A DNA stretch of 64,000 nt from Thiosocius sp942490985 (GTDB taxonomy: Bacteria > Pseudomonadota > Gammaproteobacteria > Chromatiales > Chromatiaceae): assembly GCA_942490985.1 (NCBI GenBank), contig CALNYW010000004.1, positions 326,461-390,460 on the forward strand, read 5' to 3'. Below are positions 8,546-18,483 of this stretch, piece by piece. The stretch's first letter is position 1, and every line of letters starts with the position of its first letter. Made by a program: the position numbers and the translations under genes. Below the pieces are notes generated by a model. That model did not search any database, was not told the origin of the DNA, and was given only the letters and a program-made list of their open reading frames with translations.

Positions 8546-10186
8546 TCAGCGCTGCTGGCGCCACCAGCATTCGACGATGTTGGCGACATTGAGGTCGTCC
8601 GGACCAGACTTCCATGCCTCTGCGACAGGGGCATCGCTGCTCGCCGGGGCAGGGTCCGGCGGATAGAGATGGAACCGGGTGGGCAGAGGGATTGCCTCAC
8701 CGACCGCCAACGCTTCGCCACGCCTTAGCGTCGTGAGCACGTCGGCCAGATCCTGCTCCCCCTCTGGCATCAGCTTGCGGATGTATTCCTGGTCTTGCGG
8801 GTTGGTCGTGCGCAGACAGATAAAGTTGCTGCACTGCGAGAGTACGGTTTCGGAAAGCTCGGTAGGGCGCTGACTCACTACACACAGGCCGACACCGTAT
8901 TTCCGACCTTCTTTGGCAATACGCTCCATCTCCCGCCGGCTGCCGGCGTGTTGGGTGTCATGGAGTTCATTGGGGATGTACTGATGGGCCTCCTCGCACA
9001 CCAGCAGTATCGGAAAGTCGCGGCGTTGTGGGTTCCAATAGTTGAATTCGAATGCGAGCCGACCGATTTGTGCGGACACCGTCGGTCTGACATCGCTGGG
9101 AACCGGGCTCAGGTCGATGACGGTGATTTGTCGTTTTGGTTCGCCGAGACCTATAAAGTCTCGGAGAAGATCTTCGAGGTCGAGCGATTTGGTGCGCCGC
9201 TTCGGGCGCAACAGAAAATCGTACCGCGAGTCATTGAACATTGATTGAAAACGCACCAGAAATTCGTCAAAGGCGCCGAACAGCGGTCCTTTGGTCTTGC
9301 CGAAATCAAACTGCTGTTCATTGGCCTGTTTGAAATGTTGATACATATCTTTGAGTGAGAAGAACACCGGGGAATCGACAGACAGTCGGTCGATTCCAAG
9401 ATAGGCGTTGCCCTTTTTGCGCAGTGCATACAGCACCTCACGCATGAATGAGATCTGCAGCGATGCATGAGGCTCGGTGCGGTCGATGAGCAGATCGACC
9501 AGTTCGCCGTAAGTCAGCAGCCAATAAGGAATCTCCAGGCTGCGAGCGTCGATATGTCGGACCATGTCGACCGGAAAGGCGCTGTGATATTTGCCACCCT
9601 CATCTCGCCAGCCATATTCACCGTGTAGGTCGAGTAGCACGATGTGAGCTTTCGGCATCAGCTTCACGGTGCGCTGCAACAAGCTGGCCACCGCCCAGGA
9701 TTTTCCCGCGCCGGATTGCCCGAGGATTGCCAGATGCCGGTTAAATAACAGGCTTGGGTCAGTGAACACGCGCAGATCGGGACGTTGACTCAAACGTCCG
9801 AGATGCAGGCCGTAGCGTCTAACGGCATCGAACATCGTATCGAGCTGACCGCTTTCGGCGATTTGGACGGGCGCATTGAGTGCCGGGTAACGCCCGACAC
9901 CGCGAAAAAACTTGCCATCGCTGCTCACTTCGCCGAGGGGTAGCAGCTTCATCAGGTGCTGCACTTGGCCGCCTTGGTAAGCTTCCCAGGCAGCGATAAC
10001 CTGGCAAAGTACCTTGCCGTCAGCCCCTCTGACGATGACATAGGCGCCAACCTGGCCGATCGTAAAAGTTTCTGTGCCGATCTGACGGCGCTTGTTCCGC
10101 TGCGCCTCCTCACTCAGGCGGGCAATGAAACGGGACCCCGATACGTCAATTAGCGTGCCGAGGTGGGACGGGTCCTGGTCAGTCAC
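8546..10186 (-). CDS. HerA-type ATPase (DUF87 family)
   Basis: A 546-residue P-loop ATPase of the HerA/FtsK superfamily. The N-terminal beta-barrel (HAS-barrel-like, residues about 1-100) precedes Walker A G-Q-S-G-A-G-K-S at 156-163. Walker B is in I-L-L-V-C-E-E-A-H-Q-Y-I-P, followed by the sensor-like S-Q-R-P-T-E-L region. Related proteins are hexameric DNA translocases, in archaea working with NurA nuclease; no nuclease gene lies alongside here, so its bacterial role is open. The frame is open for 51 codons further upstream, but the GTG chosen has AAGGA before it and begins at the conserved barrel. The gene after it is small and unknown. Confidence 0.85.
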   Translation of the reverse strand: MTDQDPSHLGTLIDVSGSRFIARLSEEAQRNKRRQIGTETFTIGQVGAYVIVRGADGKVLCQVIAAWEAYQGGQVQHLMKLLPLGEVSSDGKFFRGVGRYPALNAPVQIAESGQLDTMFDAVRRYGLHLGRLSQRPDLRVFTDPSLLFNRHLAILGQSGAGKSWAVASLLQRTVKLMPKAHIVLLDLHGEYGWRDEGGKYHSAFPVDMVRHIDARSLEIPYWLLTYGELVDLLIDRTEPHASLQISFMREVLYALRKKGNAYLGIDRLSVDSPVFFSLKDMYQHFKQANEQQFDFGKTKGPLFGAFDEFLVRFQSMFNDSRYDFLLRPKRRTKSLDLEDLLRDFIGLGEPKRQITVIDLSPVPSDVRPTVSAQIGRLAFEFNYWNPQRRDFPILLVCEEAHQYIPNELHDTQHAGSRREMERIAKEGRKYGVGLCVVSQRPTELSETVLSQCSNFICLRTTNPQDQEYIRKLMPEGEQDLADVLTTLRRGEALAVGEAIPLPTRFHLYPPDPAPASSDAPVAEAWKSGPDDLNVANIVECWWRQQR

Positions 10187-10361
10187 GGGAGTCCTTTCTG
10201 CTGGCAATGGAACGGCAAGAATAACGTCTGATGCGGATAATCCAAGGACGATTTTGCAGAAATCAGTCCTGGTGAACAAAAAGAATTGCGAGAGACAAGT
10301 CTGACATCTGCGTATCACCCCCTTAGAATTGGGTTTCATTCAAACGGAGCTTGCACTGATC

Positions 10362-11489
10362 ATGACTCGCGTAACCGTTGTCGGGGCCGGCTTTGCCGCA
10401 CTCACCGCAGTCCGAAAACTACGGGCCGCCGATGCTGGTCTCGGGATCGACCTTGTTGCCCCGAAGCCGTCTTTTGTCTACTACCCCGGCACGATATGGA
10501 TTCCTACCGGGTTGCGTGAACCGGAAGACTTGGTGATTCCCCTCGACAATTTCTTTCGGCGCCATAGTGTGACCTACCATCAGGCGGCGGCCGAAGGCCT
10601 GCAAGATGGCGGCCGCACGCTACTGACGGACAACGGCGAGGTCACCAACGACGGGCTGATCATCGCGAGTGGTGGGCGCTTTATTCGCAAATTGCCGGGC
10701 ATCGAGCACAGTTTCCTGCCCTGTGGTGGCGTCGATGTCGTTGCGGCAGTGCGGGACCGTCTGCACGCTATGGATGGTGGCACACTGGCGTTCGGGTTTG
10801 CGGGCAATCCGAAGGAACCGTCGGCGATGCGCGGCGGGCCTGTATTCGAGTTCCTGTTCGGCATCGATGCCTGGTTGCGCAAGCAAGGTAAACGTGACCG
10901 TTTCCGTCTCGTATTCTTCACCCCGGCCGAGAAACCCGGTAATCGCCTCGGACCGAAGGCGGTTGACGGGCTTCAGCGCGAAATGACCAAACGGGATATC
11001 GAAACCCACCTCGGCCACAAGCTGCAGTGTTTCGAGGCCAATAAGGTGGTCACCGAGGGCGGGGCGTTCGATGCCGACATGATTCTTTTCATGCCGGGTA
11101 TGACCGGCAACCAGTGGTTCGATGCGACCGCACTGCCACGCTCGCCCGGCGGCATGATCAAGGCGGACCGACATTGCAAGGTCGAAGGCTGGGACAAGGT
11201 CTACGTCGCCGGCGACTCGGGCAGTTTTCCGGGCCCCGACTGGATGCCTAAACAGGCGCACATGGCTGACCTTCAGGCTGAGGCGTCCGTGGCCAATCTG
11301 CTTGATGAGTTCGCTGGCAAGGCGCCCAGTCATTCATTCAAGGCCGAACTCATCTGTATCGTCGACACCCTCGACAGCGGGATGCTGGTGTCGCGCACCG
11401 AGAAGAAAAATCTCGTATTGCCTTCGTTTGTCGGATTCCACTGGGCGAAACGACTGTTCGAATGGAATTATCTCCGCCAGTACCGTTAA
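10362..11489 (+). CDS. Sulfide:quinone oxidoreductase-like flavoprotein
   Basis: A 375-residue FAD-dependent pyridine nucleotide-disulfide oxidoreductase fold. The first Rossmann motif (T-V-V-G-A-G-F-A-A-L) is at residues 5-14, and the second FAD site near the end (V-Y-V-A-G-D-S-G) is present. Sequence features resemble sulfide:quinone oxidoreductases and flavocytochrome c subunits: C121 in L-P-C-G-G-V and a cysteine in E-L-I-C-I-V-D-T near the C-terminus could form the redox pair. It has no signal peptide and a basic aromatic C-terminus (R-L-F-E-W-N-Y-L-R) that could touch the membrane. Sulfide as substrate is an inference; other SQR-like enzymes act on different electron donors. The reading frame could start 33 bases earlier with TTG. 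Confidence 0.72.
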   Translation: MTRVTVVGAGFAALTAVRKLRAADAGLGIDLVAPKPSFVYYPGTIWIPTGLREPEDLVIPLDNFFRRHSVTYHQAAAEGLQDGGRTLLTDNGEVTNDGLIIASGGRFIRKLPGIEHSFLPCGGVDVVAAVRDRLHAMDGGTLAFGFAGNPKEPSAMRGGPVFEFLFGIDAWLRKQGKRDRFRLVFFTPAEKPGNRLGPKAVDGLQREMTKRDIETHLGHKLQCFEANKVVTEGGAFDADMILFMPGMTGNQWFDATALPRSPGGMIKADRHCKVEGWDKVYVAGDSGSFPGPDWMPKQAHMADLQAEASVANLLDEFAGKAPSHSFKAELICIVDTLDSGMLVSRTEKKNLVLPSFVGFHWAKRLFEWNYLRQYR

Positions 11490-11500
11490 CCCCGGTGCTG

Positions 11501-12256
11501 TTAATCGCTGAATAGCAGGCGCACGGAGATCGCGAGCGAAACGACCACCAGCAGTGGGCGAATGAGGCGCGTCCCGTGTCGGATCACGAGGTGTGATCCC
11601 AACCATGCGCCGGCCATCTGGGCGAGCCCCATCGGCAGCCCGATTGCCCAGACGACTTCTCCTGCCATCGCAAAGAAAAGCAGCGACGCGATGTTGCTGG
11701 TGAAGTTCAAGACCTTCGTGCCGGCTGTTGCACGTCGTAAGTTGTAGCCGAGCAGCAACACAAAGGCGGCTGCAAAAAAGGTTCCGGTCCCGGGACCAAA
11801 AAAACCATCGTAGAAACCGATCGAAAACCCGATCAGTATCCCGAACAGCCCATGGCCAATGCGGTGGTGGGCATCTTGATCACCGATGCGCGGTGAGAAC
11901 AGGAAGTACAGCGCGAAGGCGATCAACAGCGCCGGCACGATCCGCATCAGCAGGTCGGAACCGAGGTACTGCACGGCCAGCGTGCCGGTCACCGAGCCGG
12001 CAAACGTCAGCACGATGGGGATACGGAGTCGGCGCAGATCGATTTCGCCGCTGCGGAGGAAGTGCCATGACGCGGTAAAGGTGCCAAAGGTGCCCTGCAG
12101 CTTGTTGGTGGCCAGCGCCTGGATCGGCGGCAAACCTGCCCACAGCAATGCCGGCAGGGCAAGCAGGCCACCACCACCCGCGATCGCATCGACCATACCG
12201 GCAATGCCGGCAATCACGATCAACAGCAGCAGTGTTTCGGTGGCTAGGGTCTCCAT
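11501..12256 (-). CDS. TSUP-family (TauE/SafE) membrane permease
   Basis: Inner-membrane protein of about 251 residues with seven to eight hydrophobic helices and the family glycine-rich motif A-I-A-G-G-G-G-L-L-A-L-P near the start. A second inverted half begins around F-Y-D-G-F-F-G-P-G-T-G-T. TSUP proteins move sulfite, sulfoacetate, thiosulfate or other small anions; the substrate cannot be read from the sequence. A sulfur anion would suit the neighbouring SQR-like gene, which is convergent. I took the ATG with GAGG five bases ahead, 15 bases inside a GTG that lacks a ribosome site. It lies close behind the aminotransferase gene and is probably cotranscribed. Confidence 0.88.
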   Translation of the reverse strand: METLATETLLLLIVIAGIAGMVDAIAGGGGLLALPALLWAGLPPIQALATNKLQGTFGTFTASWHFLRSGEIDLRRLRIPIVLTFAGSVTGTLAVQYLGSDLLMRIVPALLIAFALYFLFSPRIGDQDAHHRIGHGLFGILIGFSIGFYDGFFGPGTGTFFAAAFVLLLGYNLRRATAGTKVLNFTSNIASLLFFAMAGEVVWAIGLPMGLAQMAGAWLGSHLVIRHGTRLIRPLLVVVSLAISVRLLFSD

Positions 12257-12275
12257 GCCGGCCTCAGACACACGG

Positions 12276-13562
12276 TCATGAGGCCGCCCATTCGCTCATG
12301 CGATCGATAGCCGTGGTAACGCGCGAACAATGCTGCTTGATGAACGCTTCGTCGACGGCTGAGTTGGCGGCTTCACGCAGCGCAGTTGCTCCGTCGAAAT
12401 CGACCACGGCCAGGCGCAACGACATCTCTCGCGTCTCGCGACCGAAGTTATTGCCGGGGAGTACCGCCACGCCGGTTTCTTCCAGCAGCCGCTCACAAAA
12501 CGATGGGCCATCCAGGACACCTCGCGCCGAGAGGCCGTCACGCCGTGATTCGAAACGTGGGAAAAGATAAAAACCGCCGCGTGCCGGCTGCAGCTCGGCG
12601 CCCGCTGCTGACAGCTGCCGGTAGCTGTAACCGGCCAGCGCCGCGAGGATCGCGCGGCTGTGTTGCAGGTACTGGTCCATCTCGGGAAGGTCCTGCAAGG
12701 CGTCGACCGCCGCATATTGGATCGGTGCGCTGGTCGCGGTAAACGTCTCACTGGCCACGGCGGCCATGCCATTCGCGAGCCAGCTCAGGCCTTCTGGAAA
12801 AACAAAGAAGCCAAGCCGCCAGCCGCCGGCGCCGCACCATTTGCTGAGTCCATTACTGATAATGGTGCCTTCCGGGTAGTAACGCGCCAACGACTGATGC
12901 TCGTTGGTGTAGTGTGTGCCGCTGTAGATTTCGTCCGACAGCGCCAGCACACGATACTTCCGTAGTACCTCCGCGATGGCCTTGAGTTGCTCGGCGTTGT
13001 AGCAATGGCCGGTCGGGTTGCTCGGCGTATTCAAGATCAAGAGACGCGGGCGATTGGGATCTCTTGCACACAATTCCTCTAACGCCTCCGGCTCCACGCC
13101 GAGCCCGTTTCTCGGACTGGTGCGCAACCAGTGAATGTGTCGACCAATAATCCGTGCCTGCGGTGCGTACGACACCCACGAGGGTGATGGAATGACCAGG
13201 TCCCCGTAGTAGACCAGCTGGATCAGAAACATCAGCTCTTTGGTGCCGGGTCCAACCAGAACATTGTCCGGTGAATAGCTCAGGCCCTCGGTGCGTTGCA
13301 CCCAGTCGACCACGGCTTCCCGCAAAGCCGGTAGCCCTTTAACGGCGAGGTAGTCTTTTTGATAGGCGTTGCGCGCCAGGCTCTCTCGAACATGCTCTGG
13401 CACCGGGAACGGTGACTGCCCGAGTCCGAGCCGATAGACGTCACGTCCGGCCGCCCGCAACGCCGCGGATCGCTCGTTGATGGCGAGTGTCGCCGACGGC
13501 CCCATGCCGCGGACGTTGAGATTGAGGTATACCTCGGGAGAACGGGGTTGGCTGATTGGCAT
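12276..13562 (-). CDS. Class I/II aminotransferase (PLP-dependent)
   Basis: A 428-residue fold type I aminotransferase. The PLP lysine is K241 in N-G-L-S-K-W-C-G-A-G-G-W-R-L-G, and N-T-P-S-N-P-T-G at about 178-185 is the usual cofactor-binding Asn region; S-D-E-I-Y carries the Asp/Tyr pair. It resembles aspartate/aromatic aminotransferase-like enzymes but has the unusual W-C-G-A after the lysine, so the substrate is uncertain. It is divergent from the acetoacetyl-CoA synthetase gene, with only 58 bases between the two starts, so the two share a promoter region. Confidence 0.85.
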   Translation of the reverse strand: MPISQPRSPEVYLNLNVRGMGPSATLAINERSAALRAAGRDVYRLGLGQSPFPVPEHVRESLARNAYQKDYLAVKGLPALREAVVDWVQRTEGLSYSPDNVLVGPGTKELMFLIQLVYYGDLVIPSPSWVSYAPQARIIGRHIHWLRTSPRNGLGVEPEALEELCARDPNRPRLLILNTPSNPTGHCYNAEQLKAIAEVLRKYRVLALSDEIYSGTHYTNEHQSLARYYPEGTIISNGLSKWCGAGGWRLGFFVFPEGLSWLANGMAAVASETFTATSAPIQYAAVDALQDLPEMDQYLQHSRAILAALAGYSYRQLSAAGAELQPARGGFYLFPRFESRRDGLSARGVLDGPSFCERLLEETGVAVLPGNNFGRETREMSLRLAVVDFDGATALREAANSAVDEAFIKQHCSRVTTAIDRMSEWAAS

Positions 13563-13620
13563 GCGGGCAGGTCCTTGCTTGGGCTACAGTAGTGGCGGGC
13601 TGGGACCTAAGAATAAGGCA

Positions 13621-15579
13621 ATGACTGACGATCTCGCAGCAGAAAAAGCAGCGGTAGTCTGGTCGCCGACCGCTGCCGCGGTGGCGGCGTCGCAGATGAT
13701 GGAATTCTTGCGCTTGGCCGAGCACCAAACAGTGCTTTCGTTCAATGGTTACGCGGATCTCTGGCAGTGGTCGATTGATCAGCCAGCCGCGTTCTGGGCG
13801 TTGCTCTGGGATTTCACCGGGGTGAAGGCCTCAAAGCCTTACACTAGCGTTTTGAACAATCCTGATGCGATGCCGGGCGCGCGCTGGTTCGAGGGTGCGC
13901 GGATGAACTTCGCTGAAAACCTGTTGCGTCATCGAGACGCACAGGACGCGCTGGTTTTTCAGGATGAGGATGGCACTTCCCGGCGCCTCAGTTATGCGGA
14001 ACTCTATGCACAGGCCGGGCAATTGGCCGCGACCCTGTCGGTGCGGGGTATTGGTCCCGGCGATCGGGTCGCCGCCGTTATGCCGAACATTCCCGAAGCG
14101 GTGGTCGGCATGCTGGCGACAACCTGGCTCGGTGCTATCTGGTCATCGTGTTCGCCGGACTTCGGCGTCGATGGCATTCTCGATCGTTTCAATCAGATTC
14201 GTCCGCGACTGTTGCTGGCATCCACCGGATACCGTTTCAAAGGTCGCCTGCTTGATGTTCGAGAAAAGATCGCGGCGGTGCTGGCAGGACTGCCCGAGTG
14301 TGACGGCTGCATCGTCGTTGAGTGGCCGGGCGTCGCCGCGATGGCGGGGGTGCAATCTTGGACAGAGGCGTTAGGCGCCGGTCAGCCGGTACCGGCATTT
14401 GCTCAAATGCCGTTTGATCACCCGGTCTACATACTTTTCTCGTCGGGGACCACGGGCAAGCCCAAATGTATCGTGCATGGCGCCGGTGGGACCTTGTTAC
14501 AGCATTTGAAGGAACATCGCCTACATTGTGACCTGCGTCGCGAGGACCGCCTGTTCTATTTCACCACCTGCGGTTGGATGATGTGGAACTGGATGGTATC
14601 GGGGTTGGCAACCGGTGCGACGCTTGTGCTGTTCGACGGTAATCCGATGTACCCGCGCATCGATAGCTTGTGGGAGATGGCAGATCGCCTCGGCGTGACG
14701 ATCTTTGGCACCAGTGCCAAGTATCTTTCGGCGCAGGCGAAAGCGGGCATCCGGGTCAGCGAAAAACTGCCGCTGAAGAGGCTGCGGACGGTGTTGTCAA
14801 CGGGCTCTCCGCTAGCCCCCGAGTCATTTGATTTCGTGTTGGACGCGATCCACGCGGGCGTACAAATCAGCTCCATCTCCGGCGGTACAGACATCGTCTC
14901 CTGCTTTGCGCTCGGTAATCCCGTGCTGCCGGTGCGGCGGGGGCAGCTGCAGTGTCGTGGGTTGGGGATGGCCGTTGAGGTGTTCAACGAAGAGGGCGCT
15001 GCCCTCCGCAATCGGCCCGGCGAGTTAGTCTGTACCCGCCCGTTCCCTGCCATGCCCGTGGGGTTTTGGAATGACGCCGACGGGCGTCGCTTCCGGGCGG
15101 CCTATTTCGAAAGATTTCCCGGGGTCTGGACCCACGGTGACTGGACGGTGCTGACCGACGAGGGCGCGCTGATCATCTCGGGCCGTTCAGATGCGGTGCT
15201 CAATCCGGGTGGCGTGCGCATCGGCACGGCCGAGATCTATCGCCAGGTCGAGCGCTTACCCGAGATTCGCGAAAGCATTTGCGTCGGTCAGCATTACGAC
15301 GATGACGTTCGGGTCGTGCTGTTCGTCGTGCTCGAGTCCGGCGTGCAGCTCGATGAGCCATTGCGGCACGCGATCCGGGACACGCTTCGGCGGAATGCCA
15401 GTCCGCGTCATGTCCCTGCCCAGATTCTCCAGGTTGATGATATTCCGCGCACCCGCAGCGGTAAAATCTCCGAGCTTGCCGTGCGCGACACGATCGAAGG
15501 CCGTCCAGTTGCAAACACCACGGCATTGACGAATCCGGCGGTGCTGGACCAGTACCGCGATCGTCCTGAATTGGCTTGA
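13621..15579 (+). CDS. Acetoacetyl-CoA synthetase
   Basis: ANL-superfamily adenylate-forming enzyme of 652 residues that activates acetoacetate to acetoacetyl-CoA, used in ketone-body or polyhydroxybutyrate metabolism. The N-terminal region (W-S-P-T, then L-W-Q-W-S-I, and the A-R-W-F-E-G-A-R-M-N-F-A-E-N-L-L motif) is typical of acetoacetyl-CoA synthetase rather than acetyl-CoA synthetase. The P-loop F-S-S-G-T-T-G-K-P-K lies near residue 274 and the catalytic lysine is in R-T-R-S-G-K-I near 614. The open frame runs further upstream, but this ATG matches family length and leaves room for the divergent promoter. Confidence 0.9.
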   Translation: MTDDLAAEKAAVVWSPTAAAVAASQMMEFLRLAEHQTVLSFNGYADLWQWSIDQPAAFWALLWDFTGVKASKPYTSVLNNPDAMPGARWFEGARMNFAENLLRHRDAQDALVFQDEDGTSRRLSYAELYAQAGQLAATLSVRGIGPGDRVAAVMPNIPEAVVGMLATTWLGAIWSSCSPDFGVDGILDRFNQIRPRLLLASTGYRFKGRLLDVREKIAAVLAGLPECDGCIVVEWPGVAAMAGVQSWTEALGAGQPVPAFAQMPFDHPVYILFSSGTTGKPKCIVHGAGGTLLQHLKEHRLHCDLRREDRLFYFTTCGWMMWNWMVSGLATGATLVLFDGNPMYPRIDSLWEMADRLGVTIFGTSAKYLSAQAKAGIRVSEKLPLKRLRTVLSTGSPLAPESFDFVLDAIHAGVQISSISGGTDIVSCFALGNPVLPVRRGQLQCRGLGMAVEVFNEEGAALRNRPGELVCTRPFPAMPVGFWNDADGRRFRAAYFERFPGVWTHGDWTVLTDEGALIISGRSDAVLNPGGVRIGTAEIYRQVERLPEIRESICVGQHYDDDVRVVLFVVLESGVQLDEPLRHAIRDTLRRNASPRHVPAQILQVDDIPRTRSGKISELAVRDTIEGRPVANTTALTNPAVLDQYRDRPELA

Positions 15580-15665
15580 AGTGATGAGTGGGCCACTCGC
15601 GTGTCGCCGTTTTCTAGGTCTTTTTACTACTTGAATTCTGCACGACGCTGCCGCTAGCCCTATCA

Positions 15666-16655
15666 ATGCCCGATAGGGCGACGATCCGGGTTGGAAACTT
15701 GGCGGCAACGCACCCATTGCGCAAACGACTGGCCGAAATACTCGACCTGCCTCAGCCGGGCGATAGGGTTTCGCTCTGGTTTGATCGGCTTTTGATCGGC
15801 CTGATTCTGATCAATGTCCTCGCCGTTGTACTGGAGTCTGTGAACACGCTGTACGCGCGCTGGTCGACGCTGTTTTACGCGCTCGAGCTGTTTTCTGTCA
15901 CCGTGTTTACGATCGAATACCTGCTGCGGGTCTGGTCGATCGTCGATAATCAGTGGCGTGCCGAGTACGCACATCCGGTGATTGGCCGCTTGCGCTTCAT
16001 GCGCAGCCCGATGGCGATCATTGATCTGTTGGCGATCGCGCCGTTTTGGCTCAGCATGTTGTTCCCGGTTGATCTGCGATTCCTCCGCCTGGCACGCCTG
16101 CTGCGCGTGCTGAAGCTGACCCGCTACTCGGCGGCAACGAATCTGCTCTTCGAAGTGATGCGAGAGGAGGCGAGGGTGCTTGGCGCGGCGATGTTCATGC
16201 TGTTCTTGCTGCTCATGCTGATGGCGAGTGCCACCTACTTCGCCGAACACGCCGTCCAGCCGATCGCTTTCGCCAACATCCCGCAAGCGATGTGGTGGGC
16301 TGTCGTCACGGTGACGACGGTAGGTTATGGTGACGTGGTGCCTGTAACGCCGCTCGGTAAGGTGTTTGGAGCCGCACTTGGCGTGATTGGCGTCGGGATG
16401 GTGGCCTTGCCTGCCGGGATTCTTGCCTCAGGCTTCAGCAATGCGCTGCTCCGCCGGCAACATGATCTGCGTTGTGAGGTTGACATCGCGATGGCCGATG
16501 GGGAGATCGACCCTGCGGAGCGTGAACACCTGTCGCATCGCGGCCAGGCGTTGAGCCTGTCGGATGAGGACGTCGCTGACATCATCGACGACTCCTCTCG
16601 CAGGGGTAAGAGACATGCGACCGTGTGTCCGCACTGCGGTAAGTCATTGAGCTAG
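15666..16655 (+). CDS. Voltage-gated potassium channel with C-terminal cysteine motif
   Basis: Six-helix Kv-type channel of 329 residues. The selectivity filter T-V-G-Y-G-D is at 218-223. The charged S4 helix at about 138-152 carries six Arg or Lys at regular spacing (R-F-L-R-L-A-R-L-L-R-V-L-K), so it is likely voltage-sensitive. After S6 comes an acidic cytosolic tail of about 80 residues ending in C-P-H-C-G-K, which gives a single CxxC and so only half of a metal-binding knuckle. It could serve potassium handling during osmotic stress, in line with the sucrose genes, though that link is inference. It is monocistronic between two unrelated genes. Confidence 0.9.
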   Translation: MPDRATIRVGNLAATHPLRKRLAEILDLPQPGDRVSLWFDRLLIGLILINVLAVVLESVNTLYARWSTLFYALELFSVTVFTIEYLLRVWSIVDNQWRAEYAHPVIGRLRFMRSPMAIIDLLAIAPFWLSMLFPVDLRFLRLARLLRVLKLTRYSAATNLLFEVMREEARVLGAAMFMLFLLLMLMASATYFAEHAVQPIAFANIPQAMWWAVVTVTTVGYGDVVPVTPLGKVFGAALGVIGVGMVALPAGILASGFSNALLRRQHDLRCEVDIAMADGEIDPAEREHLSHRGQALSLSDEDVADIIDDSSRRGKRHATVCPHCGKSLS

Positions 16656-16774
16656 TTTTCGCTCGGCGCTTGCTTCGCTGGTTTCGGCGGCAGCGCGAAA
16701 ATTTCCCCGGCCGGATCGTCCTTGCGATCTCCTGAGATTGGTTAAACTCTGCACTCCCCTGCCCGGATCGCCCA

Positions 16775-17710
16775 ATGAACGCCCTGACGATAAACGCGCT
16801 TCGAAAGACCTACCGCAATGGCAAAGAGGCGCTGCGTGGCATCGATCTCGAGGTGGCGGAAGGGGATTTTTTCGCGCTCCTTGGTCCAAACGGTGCGGGC
16901 AAGTCGACCGCCATCGGCATCATTAGCTCGCTGGTAAACAAGTCCGGCGGCAGTGTCTCCGTCTTTGGGCATGACCTCGACCGGGAACCTGCCGCGGCGA
17001 AGGCGTGCATCGGGCTGGTGCCGCAGGAGTTCAATTTCAACCAGTTCGAGCCGGTCGCGGAAATCGTGGTCAACCAGGCCGGGTATTACGGGATCCCACG
17101 CCGCGCGGCATTCGAGCGCGCCGAGGACTCGTTGAGGCAGCTGGACCTGTGGGACAAGCGCACGGAGCAGGCGCGCAGCCTGTCCGGCGGGATGAAGCGG
17201 CGTCTGATGATCGCCCGCGCCCTCGTGCACCGGCCAAGATTGCTCATTCTTGACGAACCTACAGCTGGCGTGGACATCGAAATTCGGCGTTCGATGTGGG
17301 AATTCCTTCGCGAAATCAACACCGGCGGCACGACGATTATTCTGACGACGCACTATCTGGAGGAGGCGGAAAGCCTGTGCCGGCACATTGCGATCATCAA
17401 CCACGGGGTAATTGCCGAACGTGCCCGCATGAGTGAGCTGTTAAGTCGCTTGCATACCGAGACGTTTGTGCTCGATGTGCGCCTGCCGCTCGACGAGCTC
17501 GCGCCGATCCCGGGCTTTCAGATCGATCTTATCGATCGCACGACCCTCGAGGTGTCGGTGACGCGAGACCATGGCCTCAACGCGTTGTTCATCGCGTTGG
17601 CCGAGCGTGGCATCGATGTGCTGAGCTTGCGCAACAAGCAAAACCGCCTCGAGCGACTCTTTATCGACATGGTGCGCGGTGGCCTCGATACGGGTGAGGG
17701 AAAAGCATGA
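16775..17710 (+). CDS. yadG: ABC exporter ATPase (YadG-type)
   Basis: Nucleotide-binding subunit of an ABC-2 type exporter. Walker A G-P-N-G-A-G-K-S-T is at 37-45, the ABC signature is L-S-G-G-M-K-R-R, Walker B is L-L-I-L-D-E-P-T-A-G-V-D and the switch His is in L-T-T-H-Y. The 311-residue length and the C-terminal region after the H-loop match YadG of Escherichia coli. It overlaps the permease gene by four bases (ATGA), so the two form one unit. The substrate of YadGH is not known. Confidence 0.88.
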   Translation: MNALTINALRKTYRNGKEALRGIDLEVAEGDFFALLGPNGAGKSTAIGIISSLVNKSGGSVSVFGHDLDREPAAAKACIGLVPQEFNFNQFEPVAEIVVNQAGYYGIPRRAAFERAEDSLRQLDLWDKRTEQARSLSGGMKRRLMIARALVHRPRLLILDEPTAGVDIEIRRSMWEFLREINTGGTTIILTTHYLEEAESLCRHIAIINHGVIAERARMSELLSRLHTETFVLDVRLPLDELAPIPGFQIDLIDRTTLEVSVTRDHGLNALFIALAERGIDVLSLRNKQNRLERLFIDMVRGGLDTGEGKA

Positions 17711-18483
17711 GCACCGCGACTACCTATTGGGTGGCGTTTCGAACGATCGTCATCAAAGAGGTCTTGCGATTTAGTCGGATCTGGGTGCAGACCGTGTTGC
17801 CGCCCGCGATTACGATGGCGCTGTATTTTATTATCTTCGGCAAGCTGATCGGTTCGCAGATCGGCGATATGGAAGGCTTTCGCTACATCGACTTCATCGT
17901 GCCAGGGCTGATCCTGATGTCGGTGATCTCCAACAGCTATGCGAACGTCGTATCCAGTTTTTACAGCAGTAAGTTCCAACACAACATCGAAGAGCTGCTG
18001 ATTGCGCCGATACCGAACTTTATCATCCTCGCCGGCTACGTCGCGGGCGGTGTCGCACGGGGGGTCATTGTTGGGATTGTGGTGACTGGGGTATCACTGT
18101 TTTTTAGCGATTTCAGCATTCACAGTTATGCCATCACCTTTGCCGTGTTTGTGTTGACGTCGATATTGTTCGCCACGGCCGGCTTTATCAATGCCGTGTT
18201 CGCAAACAGTTTTGACGATATCTCGATTGTGCCGACGTTTGTGTTGACGCCGTTGACTTATCTCGGTGGCGTGTTTTATTCGATCAGCATGCTGCCTGAG
18301 TTCTGGCAGCAGGTCTCACTGGTGAATCCCGTTTTGTACATGGTCAATGCCTTCCGTTACGGCTTGCTCGGGTTCACCGACATCGCGTTGTGGCAGGCGT
18401 TTGCAATCATCTGCGGTTTTATCCTCGCATTGGGGGGCTACGCGATGTGGTTGCTTTCCCGCGGCGTTGGCATCAAGAGTTGA
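17707..18483 (+). CDS. yadH: ABC-2 type permease (YadH-type)
   Basis: Membrane subunit of the exporter, 258 residues with about six hydrophobic helices. The ABC-2 family motif in the last third (V-N-P-V-L-Y-M-V-N-A-F-R-Y-G) and the N-terminal F-R-T-I-V-I-K-E-V-L-R-F are as in YadH. Start and stop overlap both neighbours: ATGA with the ATPase gene and a TTGA overlap with the following transporter gene. All three are therefore probably translated in sequence. Confidence 0.88.
   Translation: MSTATTYWVAFRTIVIKEVLRFSRIWVQTVLPPAITMALYFIIFGKLIGSQIGDMEGFRYIDFIVPGLILMSVISNSYANVVSSFYSSKFQHNIEELLIAPIPNFIILAGYVAGGVARGVIVGIVVTGVSLFFSDFSIHSYAITFAVFVLTSILFATAGFINAVFANSFDDISIVPTFVLTPLTYLGGVFYSISMLPEFWQQVSLVNPVLYMVNAFRYGLLGFTDIALWQAFAIICGFILALGGYAMWLLSRGVGIKS

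Noticed and set aside
8147..8728. 193-residue plus-strand frame after amylosucrase
   Set aside because: It runs antisense to the small protein and to the end of the HerA-like gene, both better supported.
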